A program made the translations under genes and the position numbers. Below the pieces are notes generated by a model that worked only from the letters and a program-made list of their open reading frames with translations, ran no database searches and was not told where the DNA came from. Below are positions 8,484-17,606 of a stretch of DNA of 64,000 nucleotides, piece after piece (within the stretch, counting starts at the first letter, position 1; each line of letters begins with the position of its first letter). This DNA comes from Comamonadaceae bacterium CG12_big_fil_rev_8_21_14_0_65_59_15 (GTDB taxonomy: Bacteria > Pseudomonadota > Gammaproteobacteria > Burkholderiales > Burkholderiaceae_C), in assembly GCA_002786915.1 (NCBI GenBank), contig PCUV01000067.1, positions 56,613 through 120,612 of the forward strand, in the 5' to 3' direction.

Positions 8484-9582
8484 ACCAATTGAACTGGAGT
8501 TGAAAGCGGTCACGCAGTCGTACGCCGACAAACGCGTCATCGATGGTCTGTCGCTGGCGCTGCATCAGGGCGAAATCGGATGCTTGCTGGGCGCTTCGGG
8601 CTGCGGCAAGACCACGGCGCTGCGTTGCATTGCAGGGTTTGAAGCGATCGACGGCGGCGAGATTTGCATTGCTGGCCAGTCGGTCAGCGCTACGGGGCGA
8701 TTCGTACCGGCGCAAGAGCGCCAGGTGGGCATGGTGTTTCAGGACTACGCGCTGTTTACCCATCTGAGCGTGGCAGACAACGTGGCCTTTGGTTTGCGCC
8801 ATCTGTCGCGTGAAGCCAGGCGCGCGCGGGTACGGCAATTGCTGGAGCTGGTCGGGCTGGCGGACGAAGCCGACCGCCAGGTGCACCAGATCTCGGGCGG
8901 TCAACAGCAGCGCGTGGCACTGGCGCGCGCGCTGGCACCCAAGCCCAAACTGCTGCTGATGGACGAGCCGTTTTCCAACCTGGACGTGGCGCTGCGCGAG
9001 CGCTTGTCGGGCGAGGTGCGCGACATCCTCAAGTTGGAGGGCTCCACGGCGCTCATCGTCACGCACGACCAGCACGAAGCATTTGCGCTGGCGGACCGGG
9101 TGGGCGTGCTGCACGCCGGGCGCATCATGCAGTGGGACACACCGTACAACCTGTACCACCAACCGGTCAATCGCTTTGTAGCCGACTTCATTGGCCAGGG
9201 TGCCTTCCTGCCGGCCGAAGTGCTCAGCGGCCATCAGCTGCGCACCGAGTTGGGGGAGCTGGAAGGCGAGGTGCCATCCAGTTGCAATCAGGGGGGCTGT
9301 CAGCAATGCCAGCGGGGTTGCCGGGTGGAGGTGCTGCTGCGCCCGGACGACATCGTGCACGACGACGCCAGCCCCTTGCTGGCAGAGGTGCAGAGCAAGG
9401 CGTTTCGGGGTGCTGAATTTTTGTACACGCTGGGTTTGCCCAGTGGTCAGCGCGCGTTGTCGCTGGTGCCGTCGCACCACGACCACGCCATTGGGGAGAA
9501 GATCGGCATCCGGCTGGCGGCCGATCACGTGGTGGCGTTTCGGCGTGAAGATGCGCGCCCTGGCGGGTTCACAATACGGTGA
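8473..9582 (+). CDS. fbpC: Fe(3+) ABC transporter ATP-binding protein with a cysteine cluster
   Basis: This 369-residue ATPase has Walker A LGASGCGKTTAL (about residue 39), Q-loop MVFQDYALF, signature ISGGQQQRVALARAL, Walker B LLLMDEPFSNLD and the switch histidine in VTHDQHEA. The C-terminal TOBE-like region (about 240-369) has LLRPDDIVHDD. It powers iron import through the permease. The ATG at 8473 overlaps the permease stop. Between the ABC domain and the TOBE segment lies a compact four-cysteine stretch, CNQGGCQQCQRGC, which could bind metal or respond to redox state; I do not know of this as a general feature of FbpC. Confidence 0.88.
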   Translation: MKPRPIELELKAVTQSYADKRVIDGLSLALHQGEIGCLLGASGCGKTTALRCIAGFEAIDGGEICIAGQSVSATGRFVPAQERQVGMVFQDYALFTHLSVADNVAFGLRHLSREARRARVRQLLELVGLADEADRQVHQISGGQQQRVALARALAPKPKLLLMDEPFSNLDVALRERLSGEVRDILKLEGSTALIVTHDQHEAFALADRVGVLHAGRIMQWDTPYNLYHQPVNRFVADFIGQGAFLPAEVLSGHQLRTELGELEGEVPSSCNQGGCQQCQRGCRVEVLLRPDDIVHDDASPLLAEVQSKAFRGAEFLYTLGLPSGQRALSLVPSHHDHAIGEKIGIRLAADHVVAFRREDARPGGFTIR

Positions 9583-9622
9583 CTTTTGAACGAAATTGGC
9601 AACACGCCAATCAGGGATTACC

Positions 9623-12079
9623 GTGCACAAGAACAACCTGTCTGAAAGCGACATCTGCGACAAATTTGTACACCCGGCTATGGTGCGAGCCGGGTGGAGC
9701 GCGTTGGATCAGATTTACGCTCAATACCCCCTGCGTGCCGGGCGCGTAGTGGTGCACGGCAAAACCGCACGGCGCGATCCCAGCACGGTGCTGCGTGCCG
9801 ACTATGCGCTGTTTTTTAAGCCCAACATCCCGCTGGCTGCCGTCGAGGTCAAGGACAACCAGCACGCTGCGGGGGCTGGTATGGCGCAAGCCATACGCTA
9901 CGCCGAGTTGCTGGACGTGCCGTTTTGCTTTTCCAGCAACGGCGATGGTTTTGTGTTCCGCGATGCCACTTTGGCCACCGGCGTGCTGGAACAAACCCTT
10001 GGCCTGGATGAGTTCCCCAGCCCGCACACGCTGTGGCAGCGCTACTGCGCTTGGAAAGGCTGGACGACAGACGTGCAGCGCGTGGCCGAGATGCCCTACG
10101 CCCCTAGCAAAACGCCACGCTATTACCAGCTCAGCGCCATCAACCGCACGGTGGAAGCCATTGCTGCCGGGCAGCACCGCGTGCTGCTGGTCATGGCCAC
10201 CGGCACGGGCAAAACTTACACCGCGTTCCAGATCATTCACAGGCTCTGGAAGTCGGACTGGCACGCGCACAAGGCCAGCGGGCAAAAGCGCATTTTGTTT
10301 CTGGCGGACCGCAACATCCTGATCGACCAAACCATGGTCAACGACTTTCGCCCCTTCAAAGGCGCCATGGCCAAATTGAGCCCCAATGCCAAAGGCATTG
10401 AGCGGGTCGATGCGCACGGCCAAGTCACGGTTGAAGACATCGATCTGGCTGTGAACAAAACCACCAAAGAGGTCAACAAGTCGTATGAAATTTACCTGTC
10501 GCTGTACCAAGCCGTGAGCGGAACAGACGAAGACAGCAACATCTACAAGCAGTTCAGCCCCGATTTTTTCGACCTGATCGTGGTGGACGAATGCCACCGT
10601 GGCAGCGCCGATGAAGACTCCGCCTGGCGCGACATCCTTACGTATTTCAGCAGCGCCACCCAAGTCGGGCTGACGGCCACGCCCAAGGAAACCAAAGACA
10701 TCTCCAACAGCGACTACTTTGGCGATCCGCTCTACACCTACAGCCTCAAGCAAGGCATTGAAGACGGCTACCTGGCGCCTTACAAAGTCATCCGGGTCGA
10801 TCTGGACAAAGACACCTTTGGCTGGCGTCCGACAGCGGGCATGATCGACAAGCTGGGCCATGTGATCGAAGACCGCATTTACAGCGGCCCCGACATGAAC
10901 CGCAAACTTGTGCTGGAAAAGCGCGACGAGGTTGTGGCCAGCAAAATCACCGACTACCTCAAGGCCACCGACCGTTACGCCAAAACCATCGTCTTTTGTG
11001 AAGACATCGACCACGCCGCTCGCATGCGCCAGGCGCTGAGCAACGCCAACGCCGACCTCTGCGCCACGCAGCCCAACTACGTGGTGCAGATCACCGGCGA
11101 CAGCCCGCAGGGCAAGGCGCAGCTCGATAACTTTATCGACCCCGAAAAAGCCTTGCCGGTGATTGCCACCACCTCGCGCCTGATGAGCACCGGTGTCGAT
11201 GCGCAAACCTGCAAGCTCATCGTGCTGGACCAGACCATCAAGTCCATGACGCTGTTCAAGCAGATCATCGGTCGCGGCACACGCCTGCGTGAGGACCTGG
11301 GTAAAAGCTGGTTCACCATCCTGGACTTCAAGCGCGCCACCGACAACTTTGCCGACCCCACGTTTGACGGCGAACCGGTGCAAATTTACGAACCCCAAGC
11401 CGACGATCCGATGGACCCGCCAGAGCCCGGCGCAACGGATGGTCGCACGAACGAGCCAGCGAGCGACCCACTGGGCCCCTTTGCCCCCGCAGGCCCCGAT
11501 GAACCCAAAAAATACATCCTCGGCGGCATGGTCACCGTGGCCGTGGCGCGCGAACGGGTGCAATACCTCAACGCCCAGGGCAAACTCATTACCGAGAGCC
11601 TGCGTGACTACACCCGCATCAACCTGGCCAAACGCTTTGACTCACTCGACCAGTTTTTGCAAGCCTGGAGTCATGCCGAGCGCAAAGCTGCGCTGATCTC
11701 CGAGTTGGAAGCCCAGGGCGTGCTGATCGAAGCACTGGCTGACGAAGTGGCCAGCACCGGGCTCAAAGACCTTGACCCGTTTGACCTGCTGCTGCATGTG
11801 GCCTACAACCAGCCCCCACTGACCCGGCGTGAGCGCGCCAGCCGCGTCAAAAAGCGCAACCTGTTCACCCAATTTGGCCCGGTGGCGCGCAAGGTGCTGG
11901 ACGCGCTGCTGGACAAATACGCCGACGAAGGCATCGCCACCATCGAGAGCAGCGACGTGTTCAAGGTGCAACCCTTTACCCAGATGGGCAGCGCCAGTGA
12001 ACTGATCCAGAGCTTCGGCGGCCGCTCAGACTACTTGGGCGCTTTGCAAACCCTGGAGCGCGCCCTGTACACTGTTTAA
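9623..12079 (+). CDS. hsdR: Type I restriction enzyme, R subunit (helicase-nuclease)
   Basis: About 818 residues. The N terminus holds a PD-(D/E)XK-type nuclease (LRADYALFF then AVEVKDN, about residues 55-75). A superfamily 2 helicase follows: MATGTGKTYTA (motif I), VVDECHRG (II), LTATPKETKD (III) and IGRGTRLREDL (VI). The C-terminal part (about 620-818) resembles the EcoEI-type R domain. It translocates and cleaves unmodified DNA together with HsdM and HsdS. I prefer the GTG at 9623, preceded by AGGGA five bases upstream; a TTG at 9596 is an alternative. No promoter was assigned in the 40 bases after fbpC. Confidence 0.9.
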   Translation: MHKNNLSESDICDKFVHPAMVRAGWSALDQIYAQYPLRAGRVVVHGKTARRDPSTVLRADYALFFKPNIPLAAVEVKDNQHAAGAGMAQAIRYAELLDVPFCFSSNGDGFVFRDATLATGVLEQTLGLDEFPSPHTLWQRYCAWKGWTTDVQRVAEMPYAPSKTPRYYQLSAINRTVEAIAAGQHRVLLVMATGTGKTYTAFQIIHRLWKSDWHAHKASGQKRILFLADRNILIDQTMVNDFRPFKGAMAKLSPNAKGIERVDAHGQVTVEDIDLAVNKTTKEVNKSYEIYLSLYQAVSGTDEDSNIYKQFSPDFFDLIVVDECHRGSADEDSAWRDILTYFSSATQVGLTATPKETKDISNSDYFGDPLYTYSLKQGIEDGYLAPYKVIRVDLDKDTFGWRPTAGMIDKLGHVIEDRIYSGPDMNRKLVLEKRDEVVASKITDYLKATDRYAKTIVFCEDIDHAARMRQALSNANADLCATQPNYVVQITGDSPQGKAQLDNFIDPEKALPVIATTSRLMSTGVDAQTCKLIVLDQTIKSMTLFKQIIGRGTRLREDLGKSWFTILDFKRATDNFADPTFDGEPVQIYEPQADDPMDPPEPGATDGRTNEPASDPLGPFAPAGPDEPKKYILGGMVTVAVARERVQYLNAQGKLITESLRDYTRINLAKRFDSLDQFLQAWSHAERKAALISELEAQGVLIEALADEVASTGLKDLDPFDLLLHVAYNQPPLTRRERASRVKKRNLFTQFGPVARKVLDALLDKYADEGIATIESSDVFKVQPFTQMGSASELIQSFGGRSDYLGALQTLERALYTV

Positions 12080-12091
12080 ATGCTATACCAG

Positions 12092-12148
12092 TTATAGCTG
12101 CTTGCGCTTTCTATATAAGGGATAGAGCCCATTTTCTTATATATAACT
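12092..12148. repeat. Dispersed hairpin repeat between hsdR and hsdM
   Basis: The plus strand runs from TTATAGCTGCTTGCGCTTTC to TTCTTATATATAACTC and matches, in reverse, the copy at 32.4 kb (TTATATAAAAAAGTGCCTCC then GCGCTAGCAGCTAT). It begins 12 bases after the hsdR stop and ends 10 bases before the hsdM start. Confidence 0.65.
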
Positions 12149-12157
12149 CACGCTCCC

Positions 12158-13642
12158 ATGTCCAACCTATCCAGCGTCATCAAATCCATCCAGGACATCA
12201 TGCGGCAAGACGCGGGCATCAACGGTGATGCCCAGCGCATCGAGCAAATGGTCTGGCTGCTGTTTCTGAAAGTGTTTGACGCGCTGGAAGAAGAGCTGGA
12301 ACTCACCCGCGACAGCTACATCAGCCCCGTGCCAGAGCGCCTGCGCTGGCGCAACTGGGCGGCCAACCCCGAGGGCATCACCGGCGACACGCTGCTGAAC
12401 TTTGTCAACAACGACCTGTTTACTACGCTCAAAAACCTGGGCGGCGACGCGCAGCGCAACCCGCGCGGCCATGTGGTGCGCAGCGTGTTTGAAGACGCCA
12501 ACAACTTCATGAAAAGCGGCCACCTGCTGCGCCAGGTCATCAACAAGCTGGGCAGCATCGACTTCAACCGCAAAGCCCAGCGCCACCAGTTCAACGACCT
12601 GTACGAAAAAATCCTGCGTGACCTGCAAAGCGCCGGCAACGCGGGCGAGTTTTACACCCCGCGCGCCGTGACCCAGTTCATGGTGGACATGGTCAACCCC
12701 CGCCTGGGCGAAAAAGTGCTCGACCCCGCCACCGGCACCGGCGGCTTTCTGGTCTGCGCCATCGAGCACCTGCGCCGCCAAGTGCAAAACACCGAGCAAG
12801 AAGCGACGCTGCAAAACTGCATCACTGGCGTGGAAAAGAAGCAGCTGCCGCACATGCTGTGCGTCACCAACCTGATGCTGCACGGCATTGAGGTGCCCAG
12901 CCTCATCACCCACGGCAACACCCTGGCGCGCCCGCTGCGCGAGGTGACACAGGCTGACCGCGTGGACGTGGTGCTGACCAACCCGCCCTTTGGCGGTGTG
13001 GAGGAACCCGGCATTGAGCAAGGCTTCCCAAGCGACGTGCGTACCAAAGAAACGGCGGATTTGTTTTTGGTGCTGATCAAGCACATCCTCAAAGCGCATG
13101 GCCGCGCCGCGCTGGTGTTGCCCGACGGCACGCTGTTTGGCGAAGGCGTCAAAACGCGCATCAAAGAACAGCTACTGAATGAATGCAACCTGCACACCAT
13201 CGTGCGCTTACCCAACGGCGTGTTTGCGCCCTACACCGGCATCAAGACCAACCTGCTGTTTTTCACCAAAGGCACGCCCACCCAAGAAGTCTGGTACTAC
13301 GAGCACCCGTACCCGCCGGGCGTGAAGAACTACAACAAAACCAAGCCGATCCGCATTGAAGAGTTCGACGCCGAGAAAGCCTGGTGGGGCAGCGAGGCCG
13401 ATGGCTTTGCCTCCAGGCAAGAAAGCGAACGCGCCTGGCGGGTCAATCTGGATCAAATCAAGGCCGCAGGCTACAACCTCGACCAGAAGAACCCCCACGC
13501 CGAAGACGCGGTGAGCCACAACCCCGAACAGTTGCTGGCCGACTACGCGCGACTGCAAGGTGAGGCACAGGCGCTGCGCGACGAGCTGCGGGACATCTTG
13601 GCAAAGTCCTTGGCGATTTGCCAAAATAACCAAGTAGGTTAA
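12158..13642 (+). CDS. hsdM: Type I restriction-modification DNA methyltransferase, M subunit
   Basis: This 494-residue N6-adenine methyltransferase has an N-terminal helical HsdM_N domain (about residues 1-130), the AdoMet-binding motif LDPATGTGGFLVCA (about residue 188) and the catalytic motif VLTNPPFGG (about residue 272). It methylates the site chosen by HsdS and protects host DNA. The usual M-S adjacency is interrupted here: mqsR and mqsA lie between this gene and hsdS. The stop codon overlaps the probable MqsA operator at 13628-13640. Confidence 0.93.
   Translation: MSNLSSVIKSIQDIMRQDAGINGDAQRIEQMVWLLFLKVFDALEEELELTRDSYISPVPERLRWRNWAANPEGITGDTLLNFVNNDLFTTLKNLGGDAQRNPRGHVVRSVFEDANNFMKSGHLLRQVINKLGSIDFNRKAQRHQFNDLYEKILRDLQSAGNAGEFYTPRAVTQFMVDMVNPRLGEKVLDPATGTGGFLVCAIEHLRRQVQNTEQEATLQNCITGVEKKQLPHMLCVTNLMLHGIEVPSLITHGNTLARPLREVTQADRVDVVLTNPPFGGVEEPGIEQGFPSDVRTKETADLFLVLIKHILKAHGRAALVLPDGTLFGEGVKTRIKEQLLNECNLHTIVRLPNGVFAPYTGIKTNLLFFTKGTPTQEVWYYEHPYPPGVKNYNKTKPIRIEEFDAEKAWWGSEADGFASRQESERAWRVNLDQIKAAGYNLDQKNPHAEDAVSHNPEQLLADYARLQGEAQALRDELRDILAKSLAICQNNQVG
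13598..13640 (+). promoter_or_regulatory. Probable mqsRA promoter and MqsA operator inside the 3' end of hsdM
   Basis: AACCA-AGT-AGGTT at 13628-13640 matches the E. coli MqsA operator AACCT-N3-AGGTT in 9 of 10 half-site bases. It lies over a weak promoter (TTGGCA 13598-13603, CAAAAT 13622-13627, 18-base spacer) and ends 8 bases before the mqsR start. The spacing suggests autorepression by MqsA or the MqsRA complex. Confidence 0.6.
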
Positions 13643-13647
13643 TAATC

Positions 13648-13944
13648 ATGGAAAAATCAACTCCCCATTGCAAGCTGTCGGTCGTGAAAGCCTTGCTGGA
13701 TGGCGGAAAGTTTCAAGTCACGCGCACTGCGCGAATCGGTGCAGTGGCATTGGGCTTTGACTATCCCGGCATGTTGGCGGTGGTTGCTGGATTGCAGTCG
13801 TCAGACTTTTACAAAAGCATGACTACGCATGCCAACCACACCGTTTGGCAGGACGTTTACCACGCGGCCACGCCCCTGGGCGACGTGTACTTGAAGCTGA
13901 CGGTGGTGGATGATTTGTTGATCGTCTCTTTCAAGGAGCTATGA
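13648..13944 (+). CDS. mqsR: Type II toxin MqsR (mRNA interferase)
   Basis: This 98-residue protein matches E. coli MqsR along its whole length. The catalytic residues of that RelE-fold RNase can be placed: Lys in SDFYKSMTT, Gln in TVWQDVY, Tyr in GDVYLKLTV and Lys in LLIVSFKEL. In E. coli MqsR cleaves mRNA at GCU/GCA sites. The antitoxin gene starts two bases downstream. The toxin-first order is normal for this family. Its position inside an hsdM-hsdS operon is not. Confidence 0.93.
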   Translation: MEKSTPHCKLSVVKALLDGGKFQVTRTARIGAVALGFDYPGMLAVVAGLQSSDFYKSMTTHANHTVWQDVYHAATPLGDVYLKLTVVDDLLIVSFKEL

Positions 13945-13945
13945 C

Positions 13946-14344
13946 ATGAAATGCCCAAGCTGCGGCGCTGCCGAACTGATCCACGACACCCGTGACGAAA
14001 CCTACACCTATAAGGGTATGAGCACAGTCATCCCCGCAGTAACCGGGGACTTTTGCCCAGCCTGCGCCGAGTCGATTCACGATGGCGCTGAAACGGAACG
14101 CGTGATGAAAGAAATGAGCGCATTTCAGCGCCAGGTCAACGCTGCGTTCGTTCCCCCCAGCTTCATCACCGACATCCGCAAAAAACTAGTCCTGGACCAA
14201 CGCGAAGCCGCCGAAATCTTTGGCGGTGGTGTCAACGCCTTCTCGCGCTATGAAACCGGCAAAACCAAGCCTCCGCTGTCCTTAGTGAAGCTGCTCAAGG
14301 TACTGGACCGCCACCCGGAGCTACTGGCCGAAGTGCGGGCATAG
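13946..14344 (+). CDS. mqsA: Antitoxin and transcriptional repressor MqsA
   Basis: This 132-residue protein has the two-domain MqsA layout. The N-terminal zinc domain has CPSC (residues 3-6) and CPAC (about 37-40) and binds the toxin. The C-terminal XRE-type helix-turn-helix (about 70-130, with NAFSRYETGKTKP) binds DNA. It neutralises MqsR and should repress its own promoter through the AACC(N5)GGTT palindrome upstream of mqsR. The stop codon TAG at 14342-14344 is also the first part of a dispersed repeat that continues to the hsdS start. Confidence 0.93.
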   Translation: MKCPSCGAAELIHDTRDETYTYKGMSTVIPAVTGDFCPACAESIHDGAETERVMKEMSAFQRQVNAAFVPPSFITDIRKKLVLDQREAAEIFGGGVNAFSRYETGKTKPPLSLVKLLKVLDRHPELLAEVRA

Positions 14345-14390
14345 ATGAAATTGGGGTCTAGCCCTTGTGTAATTTTGGTTTGATGCTATT
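14342..14390. repeat. Partial dispersed hairpin repeat between mqsA and hsdS
   Basis: TAGATGAAATTGGGGTCTAG followed by CCCTTGTG resembles the 19.3-kb copy (TAGATGAAATAGGGCTCTAG then CGCTTGTG). It supplies the mqsA stop codon, and the downstream half has decayed or is part of the hsdS leader. Confidence 0.5.
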
Positions 14391-16068
14391 ACATTTGAAC
14401 CTATTGGCCACCGCCCCCGGTGGCGTGGCGCGTCTGCGCGAGCTGATCTTGACGCTGGCGGTGCAAGGCAAACTGGTGCCGCAAGACCCCAAGGATGAAC
14501 CCGCGAGTGCGCTGCTGAAGAAGATTCGGGCGGAGAAGGACCGGCAGATTCTTGAAGGCAAGATCAAGCGGGACAGGCCGCTGGCGGAGATTGCGGCGGA
14601 GGAGAAACCGTTTGGGTTGCCGACGGGGTGGGAGTGGGTACGCCTGAACTCGCTGCTCCAAAAAATTGGCGCGGGCAGCACGCCACTTGGCGGCAGGGAA
14701 GTCTATGTTCCGTCAGGCGTGAAATTCTTGCGTTCGCAAAACGTCTGGGACGATGGGCTGCGCCTCAATGCTGTCGCGTACATCAAGCCAGCAACGCATG
14801 CAAAGATGGCTGGGACAGTCGTTGTCGCCAATGACTTACTGTTCAACATCACCGGTGCCTCAATCGGTCGCTGCGCCATCGTGCCAAGCAATTTCGATGA
14901 AGCCAACGTCAGCCAGCACGTCACCATCGTTCGCACGGTGTTGCCAGCATTGAATGCCTTTCTGCATAAGGTGCTGGTTTCGAGGCATGTGCAGCAAGCG
15001 GTCATGGACGTTCAGGTCGGCGTGTCGAGGGAAGGCTTGAGTATTGCCAAGCTCGGCCAATTCCTGATTCCGGTGCCCCCTCTCGCCGAACAATCCCGCA
15101 TCGTCACCCGCGTCGAAGAACTCATGCGCCTGTGCGACTCGCTCGAAGCCAAAGGCCAGCTCGAAGCCACGCAACACGCCCAACTCGTCAGCACCCTGCT
15201 GGCCACGCTCACCGACAGCGAACCCCCCGCACAACTGGCCGACAACTGGCACCGCATCGCCACCCACTTCGACCTGCTGCTAGACCGCCCCCAAGCTGTG
15301 GACGCCCTGGAGCAAACCATTCTGCAACTGGCCGTGCGCGGCCTGCTCGTCCCCCAAGACCCACAAGACGAACCCGCCAGCGTTCTCCTCAAGAAAATCC
15401 GCGCCGAGAAAGACAAGCTGATCGCCGAGGGCAAGATCAAACGCGACAAACCCCTGCCGCCGATTGCGGAAGATGAACAACCTTTTGCCTTGCCGAGCGG
15501 GTGGGCGTGGGCGCGTGTTGAAAATCTTGGAGTAACGCAGACTGGCGGAACACCTGCATCTAGCAAGCCTGAATACTTTGACGGCAATTTCCCGTTCATT
15601 GGTCCTGGGCAAATAACTCCCGCCGGAAAAATTCTGCCTCCTGAAAAGTTCATTTCTGAGCGTGGTCGTTTGGAATCCACCGTTGCAGAGCCGGGAGACA
15701 TTCTCATGGTTTGCATTGGCGGATCTATTGGCAAGTGCGCTGCTGCGTCCTATGCAACGGCATTCAACCAACAGATCAACAGTATTCGTCCGGTGCTGGT
15801 ATCAAACGAGTACGTTTTGAATGCCATGACTGGAAGTGAATTCATGGCGATGGTCGTACGTACGGCAACCGGCTCCGCGACTCCGATCATTAGCAAAGGC
15901 AAGTGGGACTTGCTGCTGTTGCCGCTCCCACCCCTCGCCGAACAATCCCGCATCGTCACCCGCGTAGCCCAGTTGCGTCGCCTGTGCTTTGAGCTGCGCC
16001 AGCGCCTGGCCGCCAGCCCATCCACCCAAGCCCATCTGGCCGAGGCGCTGGTGGCAGAAAATCCGTGA
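14383..16068 (+). CDS. hsdS: Type I restriction-modification specificity subunit
   Basis: About 561 residues with two target-recognition domains, each introduced by the same conserved block (VPQDPKDEPASALLKKIRAE about residue 34; VPQDPQDEPASVLLKKIRAE about residue 325) and each ending in PPLAEQSRIVTRV. The two halves read the two parts of a bipartite DNA target. The TRDs themselves are unlike each other, as expected. The ATG at 14383 is preferred; a TTG at 14365 is possible but lies within the repeat that separates this gene from mqsA. Confidence 0.9.
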   Translation: MLLHLNLLATAPGGVARLRELILTLAVQGKLVPQDPKDEPASALLKKIRAEKDRQILEGKIKRDRPLAEIAAEEKPFGLPTGWEWVRLNSLLQKIGAGSTPLGGREVYVPSGVKFLRSQNVWDDGLRLNAVAYIKPATHAKMAGTVVVANDLLFNITGASIGRCAIVPSNFDEANVSQHVTIVRTVLPALNAFLHKVLVSRHVQQAVMDVQVGVSREGLSIAKLGQFLIPVPPLAEQSRIVTRVEELMRLCDSLEAKGQLEATQHAQLVSTLLATLTDSEPPAQLADNWHRIATHFDLLLDRPQAVDALEQTILQLAVRGLLVPQDPQDEPASVLLKKIRAEKDKLIAEGKIKRDKPLPPIAEDEQPFALPSGWAWARVENLGVTQTGGTPASSKPEYFDGNFPFIGPGQITPAGKILPPEKFISERGRLESTVAEPGDILMVCIGGSIGKCAAASYATAFNQQINSIRPVLVSNEYVLNAMTGSEFMAMVVRTATGSATPIISKGKWDLLLLPLPPLAEQSRIVTRVAQLRRLCFELRQRLAASPSTQAHLAEALVAENP

Positions 16069-16091
16069 ACACCGTTTAGCAGGAACAAGCA

Positions 16092-17606
16092 ATGCACGTC
16101 ACCGAAGCCCCCGCAAAGGAGAGTCAAGCACTGATGCGCTTGTTGATTTCACGGGCCGAATCGCGCAATCTGAAATTCAAGCGTGTTTCAGGAAAGATGG
16201 TGCACAAGGCGCTGGAGACCTTGTGCGCGTTTGCCAACACGGACGGCGGAATACTCGTGCTTGGGATTGCCGATATGAAGGACTTTCAGGGCACCTCGCG
16301 CATTTTTGGGGTCAATGAAAACCCGGAAGCATTTGACGAGCTACAACGCAAGCTGCTCACTGATATCCAGCCTTCACTGGCTGATGTGCGGGTACAGCGC
16401 TTGCCGACATCGCTGCATAACGGCCCGTGCACAGGTCAGCAGGGGGACGTGGTGATGCTTTCCGTGGCGCGTAGTCAACGGGTGCATTCCATCGTTGGTG
16501 GCGGCACTTATCTGCGCATGGACGCGGGCAATCGCATGATGAGTGCTGCGGAAGTGACAGAGCTGTCGTACCGCCGTGGTGAGCGCAGCGCGACTTCAGA
16601 GCCGGTGGCCATTGCTTTGGAGCGATTACAAACCACCGCCTGGCTGCGTTACCAACAAGGCCGGGGCGCACTGACCGGAACCTTTGAAGATCAACTGTTG
16701 CGCATAGGTCTGGCAGATCGTGTGAATGGTACGGTGATGCCCTATCGCGCAGCCGTTTTGTTATTTGCTGATGAGCCAGGCAGTTTGCTGGCGGCAAGCG
16801 GCAGTCGCGCCGATGTGCGGGTCATGGTGTACGACGGCAAGCAAGCATTGACTGGGGCAACCCCTAATTTCCGTAAGCCCCCAAAAACCGTGCGGGGGCC
16901 GCTCATTGACCAAATAGATGTCACGGTAAGGCTGGTCTTGGACAACTTGGCAGCAGGCGTCACTTTGTCAGGTAGCGGGTTCAAGACCGTGCATGCTTAC
17001 CCGGAACGCGTGGTGAAGGAAGCCATCGTCAACGCCATCATCCATCGCGACTATCGACTCAATCGTGATGTGTTTATTCGGATATTTGACGATCGGATTG
17101 AGGTAGAGAGTCCTGGCGCGTTCCCCGGAAACATCACGCCCAGCAATATCTCCAAAGCCGGCACCAAGGCACGAAACCCCTTGCTGGCACTGAATTTGCG
17201 GGAATTTCCCGTTGCGCCCAATCTGGATGCGGGCGAAGGCGTGCGCATGATGTTTGCCGAAATGGCTTTGGCTAATTTGTATCCGCCACAGTATCGACAA
17301 AGTTCAGATGCTGTCGTGGACAGTGTGACCGTCACTTTGTTCAATGCCAAGCGCCCCTCGGCTTGGGATCAGGTGAGCGATTGGATTGACCGCCAGGGTT
17401 CCATTGCCAACTCGGATGTGGTTCGTATTGCCAGTCTGGATACCCTGAAGGCATCAAAACTGTTGACTTCGTGGCGGGAGCAAGGGCTTCTTGTACCCCT
17501 GCCGGGGCGCGCCAAACGGAACATGGCATATGCCAAACCAAACGGTACGCAAACAGAACTGAGTTTGTTATCTGCCTTGGAAGATAACAACGGCACGAAA
17601 GAATAA
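16092..17606 (+). CDS. AlbA_2 (Schlafen-like) domain ATP-binding protein associated with the type I R-M locus
   Basis: This 504-residue protein starts with an AlbA_2 domain (about residues 5-150; LETLCAFANTDGGILVLGI is diagnostic). It ends with a GHKL-like ATPase segment (about 300-400: VKEAIVNAIIHRDYRLN, IRIFDDRIEVESPG) and a winged-helix-like tail. This combination is usually annotated as an RecG-like transcriptional regulator or putative helicase; no helicase motifs are present. It follows hsdS by 23 bases on the same strand, so it is probably part of the defence operon. Its exact role is unknown. Confidence 0.82.
   Translation: MHVTEAPAKESQALMRLLISRAESRNLKFKRVSGKMVHKALETLCAFANTDGGILVLGIADMKDFQGTSRIFGVNENPEAFDELQRKLLTDIQPSLADVRVQRLPTSLHNGPCTGQQGDVVMLSVARSQRVHSIVGGGTYLRMDAGNRMMSAAEVTELSYRRGERSATSEPVAIALERLQTTAWLRYQQGRGALTGTFEDQLLRIGLADRVNGTVMPYRAAVLLFADEPGSLLAASGSRADVRVMVYDGKQALTGATPNFRKPPKTVRGPLIDQIDVTVRLVLDNLAAGVTLSGSGFKTVHAYPERVVKEAIVNAIIHRDYRLNRDVFIRIFDDRIEVESPGAFPGNITPSNISKAGTKARNPLLALNLREFPVAPNLDAGEGVRMMFAEMALANLYPPQYRQSSDAVVDSVTVTLFNAKRPSAWDQVSDWIDRQGSIANSDVVRIASLDTLKASKLLTSWREQGLLVPLPGRAKRNMAYAKPNGTQTELSLLSALEDNNGTKE

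Noticed and set aside
9611..11563. 650-codon minus-strand open frame opposite hsdR
   Set aside because: The plus strand has all helicase and nuclease motifs; the antisense frame has low-complexity Val/His/Gly composition and no ribosome-binding site.
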